64,000 bases of DNA from Gammaproteobacteria bacterium (GTDB lineage: Bacteria > Pseudomonadota > Gammaproteobacteria > JAABTG01), in the NCBI GenBank assembly GCA_034522055.1, contig JAXHLS010000002.1:248001-312000 (forward strand), written 5' to 3'. This document shows, piece by piece, positions 1-8,350 of the stretch. A program made the position numbers and the translations under genes. Below the pieces are notes generated by a model. The model ran no database searches and was not told where the DNA came from. It saw only the letters and a list, made by a program, of their open reading frames with translations. Positions within the stretch are counted from its first letter, which is position 1. Each line of letters begins with the position of its first letter.

Positions 1-94
1 GGGCCCGGGGCCCGAGATGGCCGTGAATGACCTCCAGCCTGCGGTTGTTGGCCGCGGAGAAGAGTTCGCTCAGGTGTCTCTCGTTTTTGCCCAT
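1..94 (-). CDS. N-terminal fragment of an unidentified protein (cut by window edge)
   Basis: An ATG at 92-94 (minus strand) is preceded by a good ribosome site (AAAGGAGA, then CAT, then ATG) and opens a 31-codon reading frame that runs off the left edge. The peptide starts MGKNERHLSELFSAANNRRL. I do not recognise the family from so short a stretch. It lies downstream of the amylosucrase gene on the same strand, so it could be the last gene of that transcript or have its own promoter in the 137-bp gap. The ribosome site supports a real gene; no function is proposed. Confidence 0.6.
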   Translation of the reverse strand, partial: MGKNERHLSELFSAANNRRLEVIHGHLGPRA

Positions 95-231
95 ATGTCT
101 CCTTTATTAGATTCAAGGCATTTTTGTTGTTGCGAGCCCTGCAGACGGGATCGGTGGCCCCGCATCAGCGGCGGTGGTGATAGTTAAGGACCGGCGCCCG
201 CAGCGCGCCATTGCCTGTCCCGCCGCGGCCA

Positions 232-2223
232 TCACGCCACCCGCGACAGCACCATGAACTGGTAGGGCTCCATGACGAGTTCCTGGGTAGCCGTCACCAC
301 CCGGCCCGCATAGAGGTCCACCATGGTCTTGCGCATCCCCATCTGGCGCAGGCGCCGCGCCTCCAGGCGCTGTTCCCGCTCGCTGAAGTTGGCGAGCACG
401 AACACCACGTGCTGGTCGTTGCTCCTGAAGAAGGCGAACACGTGCTTGTTGCCGGTCTCGGTGAACTCGGTATCGGCGTAGGCGAAGGCGGCATTCTGGC
501 TGCGCAGTTGGATGACCCGCAATAGGCCCTGGTAGACACGCCCGGGCACGGTCACCTCGTCGCGGCGCTGCTCCGCCCGCTCCCAGTCGAAGGTGGTGCG
601 ATGGAGCCAGCGCGAGTCCCCCTGCTTGGCCGCGTCGCGGCCGTAGTCATAGTCGTTGAGCATGGCGATCTCGTCGCCCAGGTAGATGAGGGGGATGCCG
701 CCGATGGTGATGATGACGCCGTGGATCAGCAGAATCCGGCGCACCGCCAGTTCCGTCTCTTCCGCGTCACCCTCGGCCAGGGCCCGTTCCAGGCCCGCCA
801 GGGAGGCCCCCATGCCCGACACCCGGGCGTCACCGGTGACGGGGTCCTCCTGGAAGGGCTCGCCGCGGGCGAAGCTGCCCTCGAACTGGCCGGTGAAGAA
901 GCGGGTCAGGAAGCGCCGGTGCTCGCCGGGCTTGAAGCCCACCGCCGCCACGTCATCGTCGGCGAAGGCCCAGCCGATGTCATCGTGGCAGCGCACGTAG
1001 TTGACCCAGCCGCAACCCTCGGCGATGGCGAAGCGGCGCGCCATGGCGTAGTAGAGCAGGCGGGCGTCGCGGGTGGCCAAAGCGTCCCACAGCAGGGCCA
1101 TGAGCTGGGGGTTGTAGGACAACTGGCACTCCTCGATGCCGATGTACTTGTTCACCTCGTCCGGGTGCACGATGGCCTCGGACTTGAACACCATGGCCGG
1201 CGCCGCGATGCTGGCGATGGCGTTGAAGGCCTGGATGATCTGGTGGGCCTCGGGCAGGTTCTGGCTGTTGGTGCCGAGGCGCTTCCAGATGAAGGCCACG
1301 GCGTCCAGGCGCAGGATCTCGATGCCCTGGTTGGCCAGGAACAGCATCTCCTCGATCATGCTCGCGAACACCGCGGGGTTCTCGTAGTTGAGGTCCCACT
1401 GATAGGTGTGGAAGGTGGTCCATACCCATTTCTTGATGCGCGTGCGATAGGTGAAGGCCCCCGGATGGTCATCGGTGAACACCTCGGGCATGCTGCGCTC
1501 GTAGGCGTCGGGCATCTCCCGGTTGGGGAACATGCGGTAGTAGGCCTGGTATTCGCGGCTTCCCGCCAGGGCCCGGGTGGCCCACTCGTGCTCGTCGGAG
1601 GTGTGATTGAAGATGAAATCCAGGCACAGCGAGATGCCGTGGTGGCGCAGCTCCGTGGCCAGGGCGGCGAGGTCCTCCATGGTGCCGAGCTCCGGATCCA
1701 CCTCGCGGTAGCTGGAGACGGCGTAGCCGCCGTCGTTGTCGTCCGCCGGCACCTTGAACACGGGCATGAGGTGGAGGTAGGTGATGCCCATCTCCGTGAG
1801 GTAGGGCAGGCGCTCCCGCAGGCCCTTGAGGTCGCCGGCGAACAGGTCCACGTAGCACATGGCCCCCACCATGCGGTTGGACTGGTACCAGTGGGGGTCG
1901 GCCTCGCGCATGGCGTCCAGGGCCTTGAGCTCGCCGGGGCGGGCCAGCCACATCTCGGTGGCCGCGGCCAGGATGGCCTCCAAATGGTAGAAGAAATCGT
2001 AGTTCCTGCCATAAAGGGCATGGAGATGACCGAACAGGCGCGGAAAATGGCGGCGCACACGGTCCACGTAGGCGTCCCATTCCGCGGCGTCGGTCTGGTC
2101 CTTGAAACGGGCCTCGATGCGGGGCAGCAGCCGCCTCAGGGACACGGCCCCATGCTCGTCCAGCCACTGCTGTTCTGTCTTCAACACGATCTCCGGAAAC
2201 AAAGGGGGGGACACCACCGCCAT
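232..2223 (-). CDS. amylosucrase (GH13 subfamily 4)
   Basis: About 663 aa. Amylosucrase transfers glucose from sucrose to an alpha-1,4-glucan, releasing fructose. GH13 regions are in order: DFIFNHTSDEHEWA near 202, RLDAVAFIWK with nucleophile Asp307, FKSEAIVHPDEV with acid/base Glu349, and RCHDDIGWAF with His413/Asp414. The FKSEAIVHP and NYVR-HDDIGW strings match Neisseria amylosucrase much better than amylases or sucrose phosphorylases. The N-terminal helical region and C-terminal beta domain are present, so it looks full length. A TTG at 2242-2244 directly abuts the stop of the upstream PAS gene; I prefer the ATG at 2223, though neither start has a clear ribosome site. It is the last gene of the chemotaxis-headed gene string. 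With the glucan phosphorylase at 44090 it suggests sucrose-to-glucan storage and recovery. Confidence 0.93.
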   Translation of the reverse strand: MAVVSPPLFPEIVLKTEQQWLDEHGAVSLRRLLPRIEARFKDQTDAAEWDAYVDRVRRHFPRLFGHLHALYGRNYDFFYHLEAILAAATEMWLARPGELKALDAMREADPHWYQSNRMVGAMCYVDLFAGDLKGLRERLPYLTEMGITYLHLMPVFKVPADDNDGGYAVSSYREVDPELGTMEDLAALATELRHHGISLCLDFIFNHTSDEHEWATRALAGSREYQAYYRMFPNREMPDAYERSMPEVFTDDHPGAFTYRTRIKKWVWTTFHTYQWDLNYENPAVFASMIEEMLFLANQGIEILRLDAVAFIWKRLGTNSQNLPEAHQIIQAFNAIASIAAPAMVFKSEAIVHPDEVNKYIGIEECQLSYNPQLMALLWDALATRDARLLYYAMARRFAIAEGCGWVNYVRCHDDIGWAFADDDVAAVGFKPGEHRRFLTRFFTGQFEGSFARGEPFQEDPVTGDARVSGMGASLAGLERALAEGDAEETELAVRRILLIHGVIITIGGIPLIYLGDEIAMLNDYDYGRDAAKQGDSRWLHRTTFDWERAEQRRDEVTVPGRVYQGLLRVIQLRSQNAAFAYADTEFTETGNKHVFAFFRSNDQHVVFVLANFSEREQRLEARRLRQMGMRKTMVDLYAGRVVTATQELVMEPYQFMVLSRVA

Positions 2224-2244
2224 GGCGGTGACGTATTGGGGCAA

Positions 2245-2601
2245 TCAATCGCTTATATAAGCTATCAAGAGTGGCGCGCCATGTGCAAAGCCGTCGCACC
2301 CCGTGGCCGGGGATGACCGCGGCGCATCCAGCCGGCAGTGAACCGCGGCCGCAGGTTCAGGCGCGCCGCCCGAGGCCGCATAGGCGCGGCGCCACGCGAG
2401 GTGATCGAGGCGACAGTGGGTGGGCATGAGGGCCTCCACCTGCAGGCCGCACAGCTCCCCGGCGCCGTAGCCGAACACCGCCTCGCAATGCCGGTTGGCC
2501 AGCAGGATTCCGCCCTCAGGGCCCACCAGCAGCGTCGCCTCGGGCGCCTCCTCGAAGAGCTCCAGGGCCTGGATGGTGGCGCTGTCGTTCCGGCAGTTCA
2601 C
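2245..2601 (-). CDS. orphan PAS-domain protein, probably a sensor fragment
   Basis: 118 aa from a GTG start seven bases after the stop of the NarL-type regulator gene. Residues about 8-75 read as the first half of a PAS domain (LFEEAPEATLLV, ANRHCEAVFGYGAGEL, VEALMPTHCR), as in PAS-kinases. After about residue 80 the usual continuation (the GRRKDGSEFP region) is missing and the tail is low-complexity. There is no kinase, cyclase or membrane segment. The stop TGA is directly followed by the alternative TTG start of the amylosucrase gene. It is either a small stand-alone sensor or the stub of a PAS-kinase whose kinase part survives as the H-less gene at 3267. The PAS assignment is confident; integrity is doubtful. 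Confidence 0.65.
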   Translation of the reverse strand: MNCRNDSATIQALELFEEAPEATLLVGPEGGILLANRHCEAVFGYGAGELCGLQVEALMPTHCRLDHLAWRRAYAASGGAPEPAAAVHCRLDAPRSSPATGCDGFAHGAPLLIAYISD

Positions 2602-2608
2602 GGCGGGC

Positions 2609-3253
2609 TCACTCCATCATGCCGTGGCGCAGGGCGAGATGCACCAGCTCCACGGTGGTCTGGACACCAAGCTTGTGCTTGATGCCACTGACGTTGTTGG
2701 AGACGGTCTTGGACGACACGTGGAGGCGCTCGGCGATGCCCTGGGTGGAATGCCCCGCCACCAGCAGCTGAAAGACGGCGAACTCGCGCTCGCCGAGGGT
2801 GCACAGGGGGTTTCCGGCACCGGCGGCGGTATGGGCGAAGAAGGCCTGGGCGATGTCCGGGCCGAGGTAGCGCCGGCCCTCGCAGACCTCCTCCAGGGCC
2901 TGCCCCAGCAGCGTGCCGTCACTGGACTTGGTGAGATAGCCCAGGGCCCCGGCCTCGAAGGCGCGCTGGGCGAACAGGGCGTTGTCGTGGACGCTGAGCA
3001 TGAGGACCCTGGCCCGCTCATCCCGGGCACAGATGCGCCGCGTGGCATCGATGCCGCTCATGCCCGGCAGGGAGATGTCCATCACCACCACGTCCGGCTC
3101 CAGGGTGGGATAGAGCCGGCACGCCTCCTCGCCCCGGGCGGCCTCCCCCACCACCCGGGCATATCCTTCATGCTCCAGCAGGCAGCGGATGCCGGCGCGC
3201 ACCACGGCGTGGTCATCCACCAGCAGGACCGTCATGGTCTGCCGGCGGGTCAT
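2609..3253 (-). CDS. NarL/FixJ-family response regulator
   Basis: 214 aa. The receiver domain (about 7-125) has acidic pocket VDDH, phospho-acceptor Asp59 in VVMDISLPG, and the switch lysine in GYLTKSS. The C-terminal LuxR-type HTH (about 148-210) carries TLGEREFAVFQLLVAGHSTQ and VSSKTVSNNVSGIKHKLG, so it should bind DNA on phosphorylation. An internal ATG at 3235 (MTVLLVDDHA) is an equally good start. It lies just downstream of the kinase fragment, as expected of a two-component pair, but that kinase lacks its own phosphorylatable histidine, so the phosphate source is uncertain. The downstream PAS and amylosucrase genes might be targets; no site was identified. Confidence 0.9.
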   Translation of the reverse strand: MTRRQTMTVLLVDDHAVVRAGIRCLLEHEGYARVVGEAARGEEACRLYPTLEPDVVVMDISLPGMSGIDATRRICARDERARVLMLSVHDNALFAQRAFEAGALGYLTKSSDGTLLGQALEEVCEGRRYLGPDIAQAFFAHTAAGAGNPLCTLGEREFAVFQLLVAGHSTQGIAERLHVSSKTVSNNVSGIKHKLGVQTTVELVHLALRHGMME

Positions 3254-3266
3254 GGTACGGCGGGCT

Positions 3267-3788
3267 TCATGATGTGCCGAGGCGGGCCGTCACCCGGACA
3301 CCGCCCGCCCGGCCCCGGGCGATCTCGAGTTCGCCGCCGCAGGCCCCCATGCGCTCGCTCATGGTCATCAGGCCGAGCCCCCCATCCCGGACAGGGGACG
3401 GCAGGCCGCGACCGTCGTCCTCCACCACGAGGGTGAAGGGCCCCGCAGCGTCTCCGTCGTGGCAGAGTTGTCGCCCCGTCATGCTGACCCAGACCCGCTC
3501 CGCCCCGGCATGGCGTGACACGTTGGTGAGGCTCTCCTGCAGCACCCGGAAGAAGGCGATGTTCTGGGACCAGTCGAGGGCATCGAAGACCCCCGTGATG
3601 CACAGGTCGCAGTGGACCCCCGGATGCCTTGCCGCCCACTCCCGGACGGTCTCGGTGATGGCGTCCCGCAGTCCCAGGCGATCCAGGGTGACGGGCCGCA
3701 ACTGGCGGGTGATAGAGCGCACCCGGGTGATGGTGTCCCGGGCCAGGCCGGCGATGGCGCGCGCGATGCCCTCGGCCTCGGGGTCCAC
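3267..3788 (-). CDS. NarX-type histidine kinase C-terminal half lacking the H-box
   Basis: 173 aa if it starts at the GTG at 3788; the frame stays open back into the end of cheZ. What remains is the second DHp helix (TRVRSITRQLRPVTLDRLGL, residues about 21-40) and a complete HATPase_c domain with N-box ESLTNVSRHAG, G1 DDGRGLPSP and G2 GGLGLMTMSERMGA, typical of NarX/UhpB/DesK kinases. The HisKA_3 H-box (ELHD--GQ), expected about 55 residues before the LRP motif, is absent and there is no sensor domain. It follows cheZ without a gap and precedes the regulator. It could be a degraded kinase, or an ATPase module acting on another protein's histidine. Confidence 0.75.
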   Translation of the reverse strand: MDPEAEGIARAIAGLARDTITRVRSITRQLRPVTLDRLGLRDAITETVREWAARHPGVHCDLCITGVFDALDWSQNIAFFRVLQESLTNVSRHAGAERVWVSMTGRQLCHDGDAAGPFTLVVEDDGRGLPSPVRDGGLGLMTMSERMGACGGELEIARGRAGGVRVTARLGTS

Positions 3789-3835
3789 CGCGGCGATGCG
3801 GGCACGAACGAACTCCGCAGGGGACAGGCAACGAT

Positions 3836-4573
3836 TCAGAATCCCAGTTCCGCCAGCAGATCGTCCACATCGTCCTGGCCGCTGACCACGTCGCCCCGGG
3901 CCATGGAGGGGATGACCGGTCCTTCGGCGGCGATGGCATCCGCCGCGGCCGGTGGTACGCCCTGCCGCGGTCGTCCATCTCCCTGCCCCACCGTCACCAC
4001 CAGTTCCACCAGCCGTTGTTCCACCTCCTGAACGATGTCCGTGACGCGCCTGATGATCTGGCCCGTGAGGTCCTGGAAGCCCTGGGCCATCTGCACCTCC
4101 GAGAACTTCACGCGCAACAGATCGGAGGCCATGGCCGCATCACCCAGGAATTCGCGCAGTTCGCCGGCCATGCCGTTGAGGGGCTGGCCCGGGGGCTCCC
4201 GATCCCACTCCCGGGCCAGCAGCCGGGCGCGTTCCCCCAGCATCTCGGCCATGGGAACACTCACGTCCATGGCGTCCAGGGTGTCGGTGGCGGCCCGTTC
4301 CGTGAGGGTGTTGACATAGTCCAACCGCTCCTTGGCCTCGGGCATGGTCTCCGCGGAGATGGCGGACAGATCCTCGCCCACGCGCAGGCTGTCGAGGGCG
4401 TCGTGGAGTTCCCGGGTGAGTTCCCCGAGGCGCTGGTACAGGGTGGACTCACCCAGCCGGGTCAGCTCGGCGAGGGCGTGCTCCGTCTCCCCGGCATCGT
4501 CTGCCTCGATGGACGCCACCAGCCGGCGGGCCAGGGGCAGCAGGGTGTCGTGGTCACTGAGAGCCTGGTTCAT
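3836..4573 (-). CDS. cheZ: CheY-phosphate phosphatase CheZ
   Basis: 245 aa. It dephosphorylates CheY-P and so ends the motor signal. The long helical hairpin is visible (KERLDYVNTLTERAATDTLD about 81-100). The catalytic stretch is AQGFQDLTGQIIRRV, with Asp168 and Gln172 at the spacing of E. coli Asp143/Gln147. The extreme C-terminus DDVDDLLAELGF is the classic CheY-tethering helix. A low-complexity linker of about 35 residues joins the two. It sits directly downstream of cheY (21-bp gap) and its stop lies inside the open frame of the kinase fragment. CheZ together with CheD fits gammaproteobacterial chemotaxis operons. Confidence 0.97.
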   Translation of the reverse strand: MNQALSDHDTLLPLARRLVASIEADDAGETEHALAELTRLGESTLYQRLGELTRELHDALDSLRVGEDLSAISAETMPEAKERLDYVNTLTERAATDTLDAMDVSVPMAEMLGERARLLAREWDREPPGQPLNGMAGELREFLGDAAMASDLLRVKFSEVQMAQGFQDLTGQIIRRVTDIVQEVEQRLVELVVTVGQGDGRPRQGVPPAAADAIAAEGPVIPSMARGDVVSGQDDVDDLLAELGF

Positions 4574-4594
4574 AGGGTTTCGTTTCCCGTTGTC

Positions 4595-4978
4595 TCACGC
4601 CACCTTCTCGAGGACCTTCTCGATCTTCTGCCGGAAGGTCTGGGCGTTGAAGGGTTTGACGATATAGCCGTTCACCCCGGCCTTGGCGGCCTCGATGATC
4701 TGCTCCTTCTTGGCCTCGGCGGTGACCATAAGCACCGGCAGGTTCTTCAGTTTGTCGTCGCTGCGGATGTTCCGCAGCAGCTCGATGCCGGGCATGTTGG
4801 GCATGTTCCAGTCCGAGATGACGAAATCGAAGCTGTCCGCCTTCAGCATCGGCAGGGCCGTGGCCCCATCGTCGGCCTCGGCGGTGTTGGTGAAGCCGAT
4901 ATCGGCCAGCAGGTTGCGAACGATGCGACGCATGGTCTGAAAATCGTCCACCACGAGTATCTTGATGTTGGTATCCAT
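4595..4978 (-). CDS. cheY: chemotaxis response regulator CheY
   Basis: 127 aa single receiver domain. Start [12 protein letters not shown] is preceded by a strong ribosome site (AGGAGG, 5 nt spacing); the frame stays open upstream into cheB but without similarity. Key residues are the VVDD acidic pair, phospho-acceptor Asp56 in [12 protein letters not shown], Thr in VTAEAKKEQ and Lys in [10 protein letters not shown], all in the CheY arrangement. The protein carries the phosphoryl signal from CheA to the flagellar switch. No flagellar genes lie in this window, so the target motor must be encoded elsewhere. Confidence 0.98.
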   Translation of the reverse strand: MDTNIKILVVDDFQTMRRIVRNLLADIGFTNTAEADDGATALPMLKADSFDFVISDWNMPNMPGIELLRNIRSDDKLKNLPVLMVTAEAKKEQIIEAAKAGVNGYIVKPFNAQTFRQKIEKVLEKVA

Positions 4979-5064
4979 GGTGCCTCCTGTCATCGTGTCA
5001 TGACGCATTCCCGGAAACCTTAACCTCCGGAAACCTCGCCGGGTCTGTGTTGCGATAAAACGCC

Positions 5065-6174
5065 TCAGTTCTTGATGGCGGCGACGATGCCGGTGAGGCT
5101 CCCGGCGATGTCCTGCAACGGCAGCACATGGTCGGCGGCGCCCCGTTTGACCGCCTCCCCCGGCATCCCCCAGACCACGCTGGTGTGCTCGTCCTGGGCC
5201 AGGGTCGGGGCACCGGCTTCCTGCATCTCCTTGAGGCCCCGGGCGCCGTCGTCCCCCATGCCCGTGAGCAGCACGCCCACGGCATTGGGCCCCAGGTTCT
5301 GGGCCACCGAGCGGAACATCACGTCCACCGAGGGCTTGTGGCGGTTGACCCGCGGCCCGTCGTGGAGCCTGATGATGAACCGCGCGCCGTCCCGCTCCAC
5401 CACCAGGTGGCGGTCGCCGGGGGCGATGTAGGCATGGCCCGGCAGGATCTGCTGGCCGTCCTCGGCCTCGCATACCGCGAGGGCGGAGTTGTCGTTCATG
5501 CGGCGGGCGAAGGGGCCGCTGAAGGCCGCCGGGATGTGCTGGGTGATCACCATCCCCGGCATGGCGGGGTCGAGCCGGCACAACACCTCGCGAATGGCCT
5601 CGGTGCCGCCGGTGGAGGCGCCCAGGGCGATGAGCTTGTCCGTGGTCCTGAAGCGCGCGACGCCGTTGGTCTGGGGCAGCACGGCGTCTGCCGTCTGCTT
5701 CTGCTCCACCATGCGCCGCCGCATCTGGGTCATCTCCATGGCCCGCAGCTCCACGCCCGCCGCCCCCTTGATCTTCTCGCGGATGTCCTCGCCATAGCCC
5801 TCGAAGGAGTGAGCGAGATCCATCTTCGGCTTGGTCACGAAGTCGATGGCGCCGAGTTCCAGGGCCTGGAGGGTCACGTCGGCCCCCTGATCCGTGAGGG
5901 ACGAGACCATGACGACCGGCATGGGCCGCAGGCGCATGAGGTTGCGCAGGAAGGTGATGCCGTCCATGCGGGGCATTTCCACGTCCAGGGTCAGCACGTC
6001 CGGCTTGAGTTCCTTGATCTTCTCGCGGGCCACGTAGGGGTCCTGGGCGGCCCCCACCACCTCGATGTCGGGGTCCTCGTTCAGCATGGACGTGATCAGC
6101 TTCCTCACCAGGGCCGAATCGTCCACGACCAGCACACGTATCTTCTTGTTGGCTCTTACAGCTGTCGCAGTCAC
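5065..6174 (-). CDS. cheB: chemoreceptor methylesterase/deamidase CheB
   Basis: 369 aa, full length. The N-terminal receiver (about 12-128) has Asp64 in [11 protein letters not shown]. The C-terminal methylesterase domain (about 178-368) has triad residues Ser187 (GASTGGTEA), His213 ([10 protein letters not shown]) and Asp309 ([11 protein letters not shown]). It removes methyl groups from receptor glutamates when phosphorylated by CheA, giving adaptation with CheR. It lies between cheD and cheY. The neighbouring receptor ends in a WxxF-type pentapeptide that can dock CheR and often CheB. Confidence 0.98.
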   Translation of the reverse strand: MTATAVRANKKIRVLVVDDSALVRKLITSMLNEDPDIEVVGAAQDPYVAREKIKELKPDVLTLDVEMPRMDGITFLRNLMRLRPMPVVMVSSLTDQGADVTLQALELGAIDFVTKPKMDLAHSFEGYGEDIREKIKGAAGVELRAMEMTQMRRRMVEQKQTADAVLPQTNGVARFRTTDKLIALGASTGGTEAIREVLCRLDPAMPGMVITQHIPAAFSGPFARRMNDNSALAVCEAEDGQQILPGHAYIAPGDRHLVVERDGARFIIRLHDGPRVNRHKPSVDVMFRSVAQNLGPNAVGVLLTGMGDDGARGLKEMQEAGAPTLAQDEHTSVVWGMPGEAVKRGAADHVLPLQDIAGSLTGIVAAIKN

Positions 6175-6221
6175 CGGTTGTCTCCTGAATCGATGCGCAT
6201 TGGTTTATGGGCTGCCACGAC

Positions 6222-6842
6222 TCAGGTACCGGCCGCCCGGCGCAGGGCCGGTGACTCCTCGAGTTCGTGCATGTACTCCTCTTCCCGTCGAATGATGGTG
6301 TCGTTGTGCATGGTCTTCAGCTTCCTGACGTAGGCGGCACCGGTGCGCGGGAAATACACCACCTTGCGGGGATAGATGTCCCCCAGGTCGCTGCCCCGCA
6401 CGGGGATACGGTGTTGCTCCAGGTACTGCACCACGAACTCCATGTTCTTGCGCCCCACGTCGGTCATCTGGCTCAGGACCCGGCCGCCGCCGAACACCTT
6501 GGCCTCGAGGTTCTGCCTCAGGGCCCCGGCCCGCACCACGTCCGCGATGAGGCGATCCATGGCATGGTTGCCGTAACGGGTCTCGAACACGGGGCTGGCC
6601 GGGGTCGACTGGCTGCCCTGCAGACCCAGCAGTGGCAGCATGAAGTGGTTCATGCCACCGATGCCCGACTCCGCATCCCGGATGCAGGCCGACACGCAGG
6701 AGCCCAGCACCGTGGTTATGAGCTCCTCGTTGCGGGTGACGTAGTATTCGCCCGGCAGGATCTTGGCGGCCGGGGACATGCGCCCCCGGTCCCAGTAGCG
6801 GTTGATGTGTTCGAACTCGGGTATAGCCAGGGGAATATCCAT
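6222..6842 (-). CDS. cheD: chemoreceptor glutamine deamidase CheD
   Basis: 206 aa. It deamidates receptor glutamines to glutamates, creating methylation sites. The catalytic Cys49 lies in [14 protein letters not shown], His66 in GGMNHFMLP 17 residues later, and a Thr at 43 completes the Thotoga-type Thr-Cys-His set. The FGGG motif (KVFGGGRVL) and GRKN follow. Length is typical of the longer proteobacterial CheD proteins, with a C-terminal extension after about residue 170. It lies between cheR and cheB (29- and 47-bp gaps). Confidence 0.96.
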   Translation of the reverse strand: MDIPLAIPEFEHINRYWDRGRMSPAAKILPGEYYVTRNEELITTVLGSCVSACIRDAESGIGGMNHFMLPLLGLQGSQSTPASPVFETRYGNHAMDRLIADVVRAGALRQNLEAKVFGGGRVLSQMTDVGRKNMEFVVQYLEQHRIPVRGSDLGDIYPRKVVYFPRTGAAYVRKLKTMHNDTIIRREEEYMHELEESPALRRAAGT

Positions 6843-6871
6843 GTTCTTGTCCTTGCTGGGGGCGCCGTGAC

Positions 6872-7729
6872 TCAGGCGCTGACCTGGTAGACCGTCTTGC
6901 CGAGCAGATCGAATCGGGTACTGACGTTATGCAGGGTCTCCGAGTGGCCGAGGAACAGATACCCCCGGGGATTGATAACGTTGGCGAAGCGCTCGAACAG
7001 CACCCGCTGGGTGTCCTTGTCGAAGTAGATGACCACGTTGCGGCAGAGGATGAGGTCGAAAGGCCCCTTGAAGGGCCAGTCGTGCATGAGATTCAGCTTG
7101 TTGAAGGTAATCATGTCCCGCAGCTCGTCCCGCATCCTCACCAGGCCCCGCTGCCCGCCACCGCCCTTCATCATCCACCGGCGCTTGCGTTCCAGGGTCA
7201 CTCCTTCCACCCGCTCCAGGGGATAGACAGCGGCGGCCGCGCGCTCCACCACGCTGGAATCCAGATCAGTGGCCAGGATGCGCACGTCCCAGTCGGCGGG
7301 CAGCTGCTCGGCCACCACCATGGCGATGGAATAGGGCTCCTCCCCGGTGGAGCAGCCGGCGGACCAGATACGCAGCCGGCGACTCACGCGGTTGGCCTCC
7401 ATGAGGGCCGGCAGGGCCTGCCCGGCCATGAACTCGAAGTGGTGGTTCTCACGAAAGAAGGACGTCAGGTTGGTGGTGATGGCGTTGATGAACTCACCGA
7501 ACTCGGTGTCGTCCTGAGTATCCGTAAGCAGGGCGCAGTAGTCCCGAAAGCTGGTCATGCCGTGGTGACGCAGGCGCCGCGACAGGCGGCCATAGACCAG
7601 ATCCTGCTTGGCATCCGACAGGGCGATGCCCGAATGCTCGTGGACAATCTTCTTGATGTAACGGAAGTCCTTGTCGGAAAAATTGAATTCCCGTGTCCCG
7701 CGCTCCACCGTCGTGGCCTGCATGTTCAT
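6872..7729 (-). CDS. cheR: chemoreceptor methyltransferase CheR
   Basis: 285 aa from ATG 7729 (MNMQATTVERG); the upstream open frame is only a shadow of the STAS gene. The N-terminal helical domain (about 15-75: FSDKDFRYIKKIVHEHSG, YGRLSRRLR) precedes the SAM-binding Rossmann domain with IWSAGCSTGEEPYSIAM, ATDLDSSV and the FDLILCRNVVIYFD stretch. It methylates receptor glutamates using S-adenosylmethionine. The EWEEF tail of the adjacent receptor resembles the docking site bound by CheR beta-subdomains. Only a weak GAGAA-like ribosome site is visible. Confidence 0.97.
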   Translation of the reverse strand: MNMQATTVERGTREFNFSDKDFRYIKKIVHEHSGIALSDAKQDLVYGRLSRRLRHHGMTSFRDYCALLTDTQDDTEFGEFINAITTNLTSFFRENHHFEFMAGQALPALMEANRVSRRLRIWSAGCSTGEEPYSIAMVVAEQLPADWDVRILATDLDSSVVERAAAAVYPLERVEGVTLERKRRWMMKGGGGQRGLVRMRDELRDMITFNKLNLMHDWPFKGPFDLILCRNVVIYFDKDTQRVLFERFANVINPRGYLFLGHSETLHNVSTRFDLLGKTVYQVSA

Positions 7730-7830
7730 GGTTCTTGTTCTCGTTGGTTGGCAAAACGCTGCTATTGGGCCCTGTCGTCTTCCGTGCCGATGCCGGCCAG
7801 GGATGTCCGGTCGTCGGCGTTCCTCAGGGT

Positions 7831-8337
7831 TCAGGCATCTTCGAGGGCCAGCATGGATTCCAGACCCAGGGTCCGGGCATCCTCCCTGAGCGCCGCCGAG
7901 GCGCCGTGCCAACCCGCGAACACGTTGTCCCGCTCGGCGGTCTTGAAAAACGCCGCCAGCAGTTGCAGGCCAGCGGTATCGCACAGGCTCACGCCATCGC
8001 CTTCCAGCAGGACGATCTCCTCCTCCGCCAGCATGGCGGCGAGGCGCACCTTGAGTTCGGGCACCGCTTCGCGGGTGAGCTGAGCGGGCAGCCTGACGGG
8101 GGTGCTGGCGAAGATGCCGCTCTCCTGTGCCGCTCCCGCCGCGCCTTCCGCGGCGCCGAGGGTCGTCTCCTGTGCCGGCTCCGGGGTTCCGGGGCTTTCC
8201 CCGTCTCCATCCAGGGCCCCGGCATCCAGGGCTACGGTCGTTGGCGCCGTGGCGGCATCGCCATCGCCGCCGGCATCGGCGGCCATCTCGTCGATCCAGT
8301 CGAAGGGGTCATCCTTTATCAGGTCTTGTTCGGACAT
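7831..8337 (-). CDS. STAS-domain protein in the chemotaxis operon
   Basis: 168 aa. Residues 1-75 form an acidic, Ala/Gly-rich, probably disordered segment. Residues about 78-165 form a STAS fold of the anti-sigma-antagonist/MlaB type, with the signature SLCDTAGLQLLAAFF; Thr121 is at the position phosphorylated in SpoIIAA-like proteins. No partner kinase of the SpoIIAB/RsbW type is adjacent. It lies between parA (13-bp gap) and cheR, so a role in array assembly or positioning, or in coupling to a signalling kinase, is plausible but unproven. Confidence 0.9.
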   Translation of the reverse strand: MSEQDLIKDDPFDWIDEMAADAGGDGDAATAPTTVALDAGALDGDGESPGTPEPAQETTLGAAEGAAGAAQESGIFASTPVRLPAQLTREAVPELKVRLAAMLAEEEIVLLEGDGVSLCDTAGLQLLAAFFKTAERDNVFAGWHGASAALREDARTLGLESMLALEDA

Positions 8338-8350
8338 GTTCCTGCCTCTG

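Noticed and set aside
601-2316. 571-codon plus-strand open frame opposite amylosucrase
   Set aside because: Mirror frame of a real GH13 gene; composition is His/Gly/Val-rich shadow sequence with no motif.
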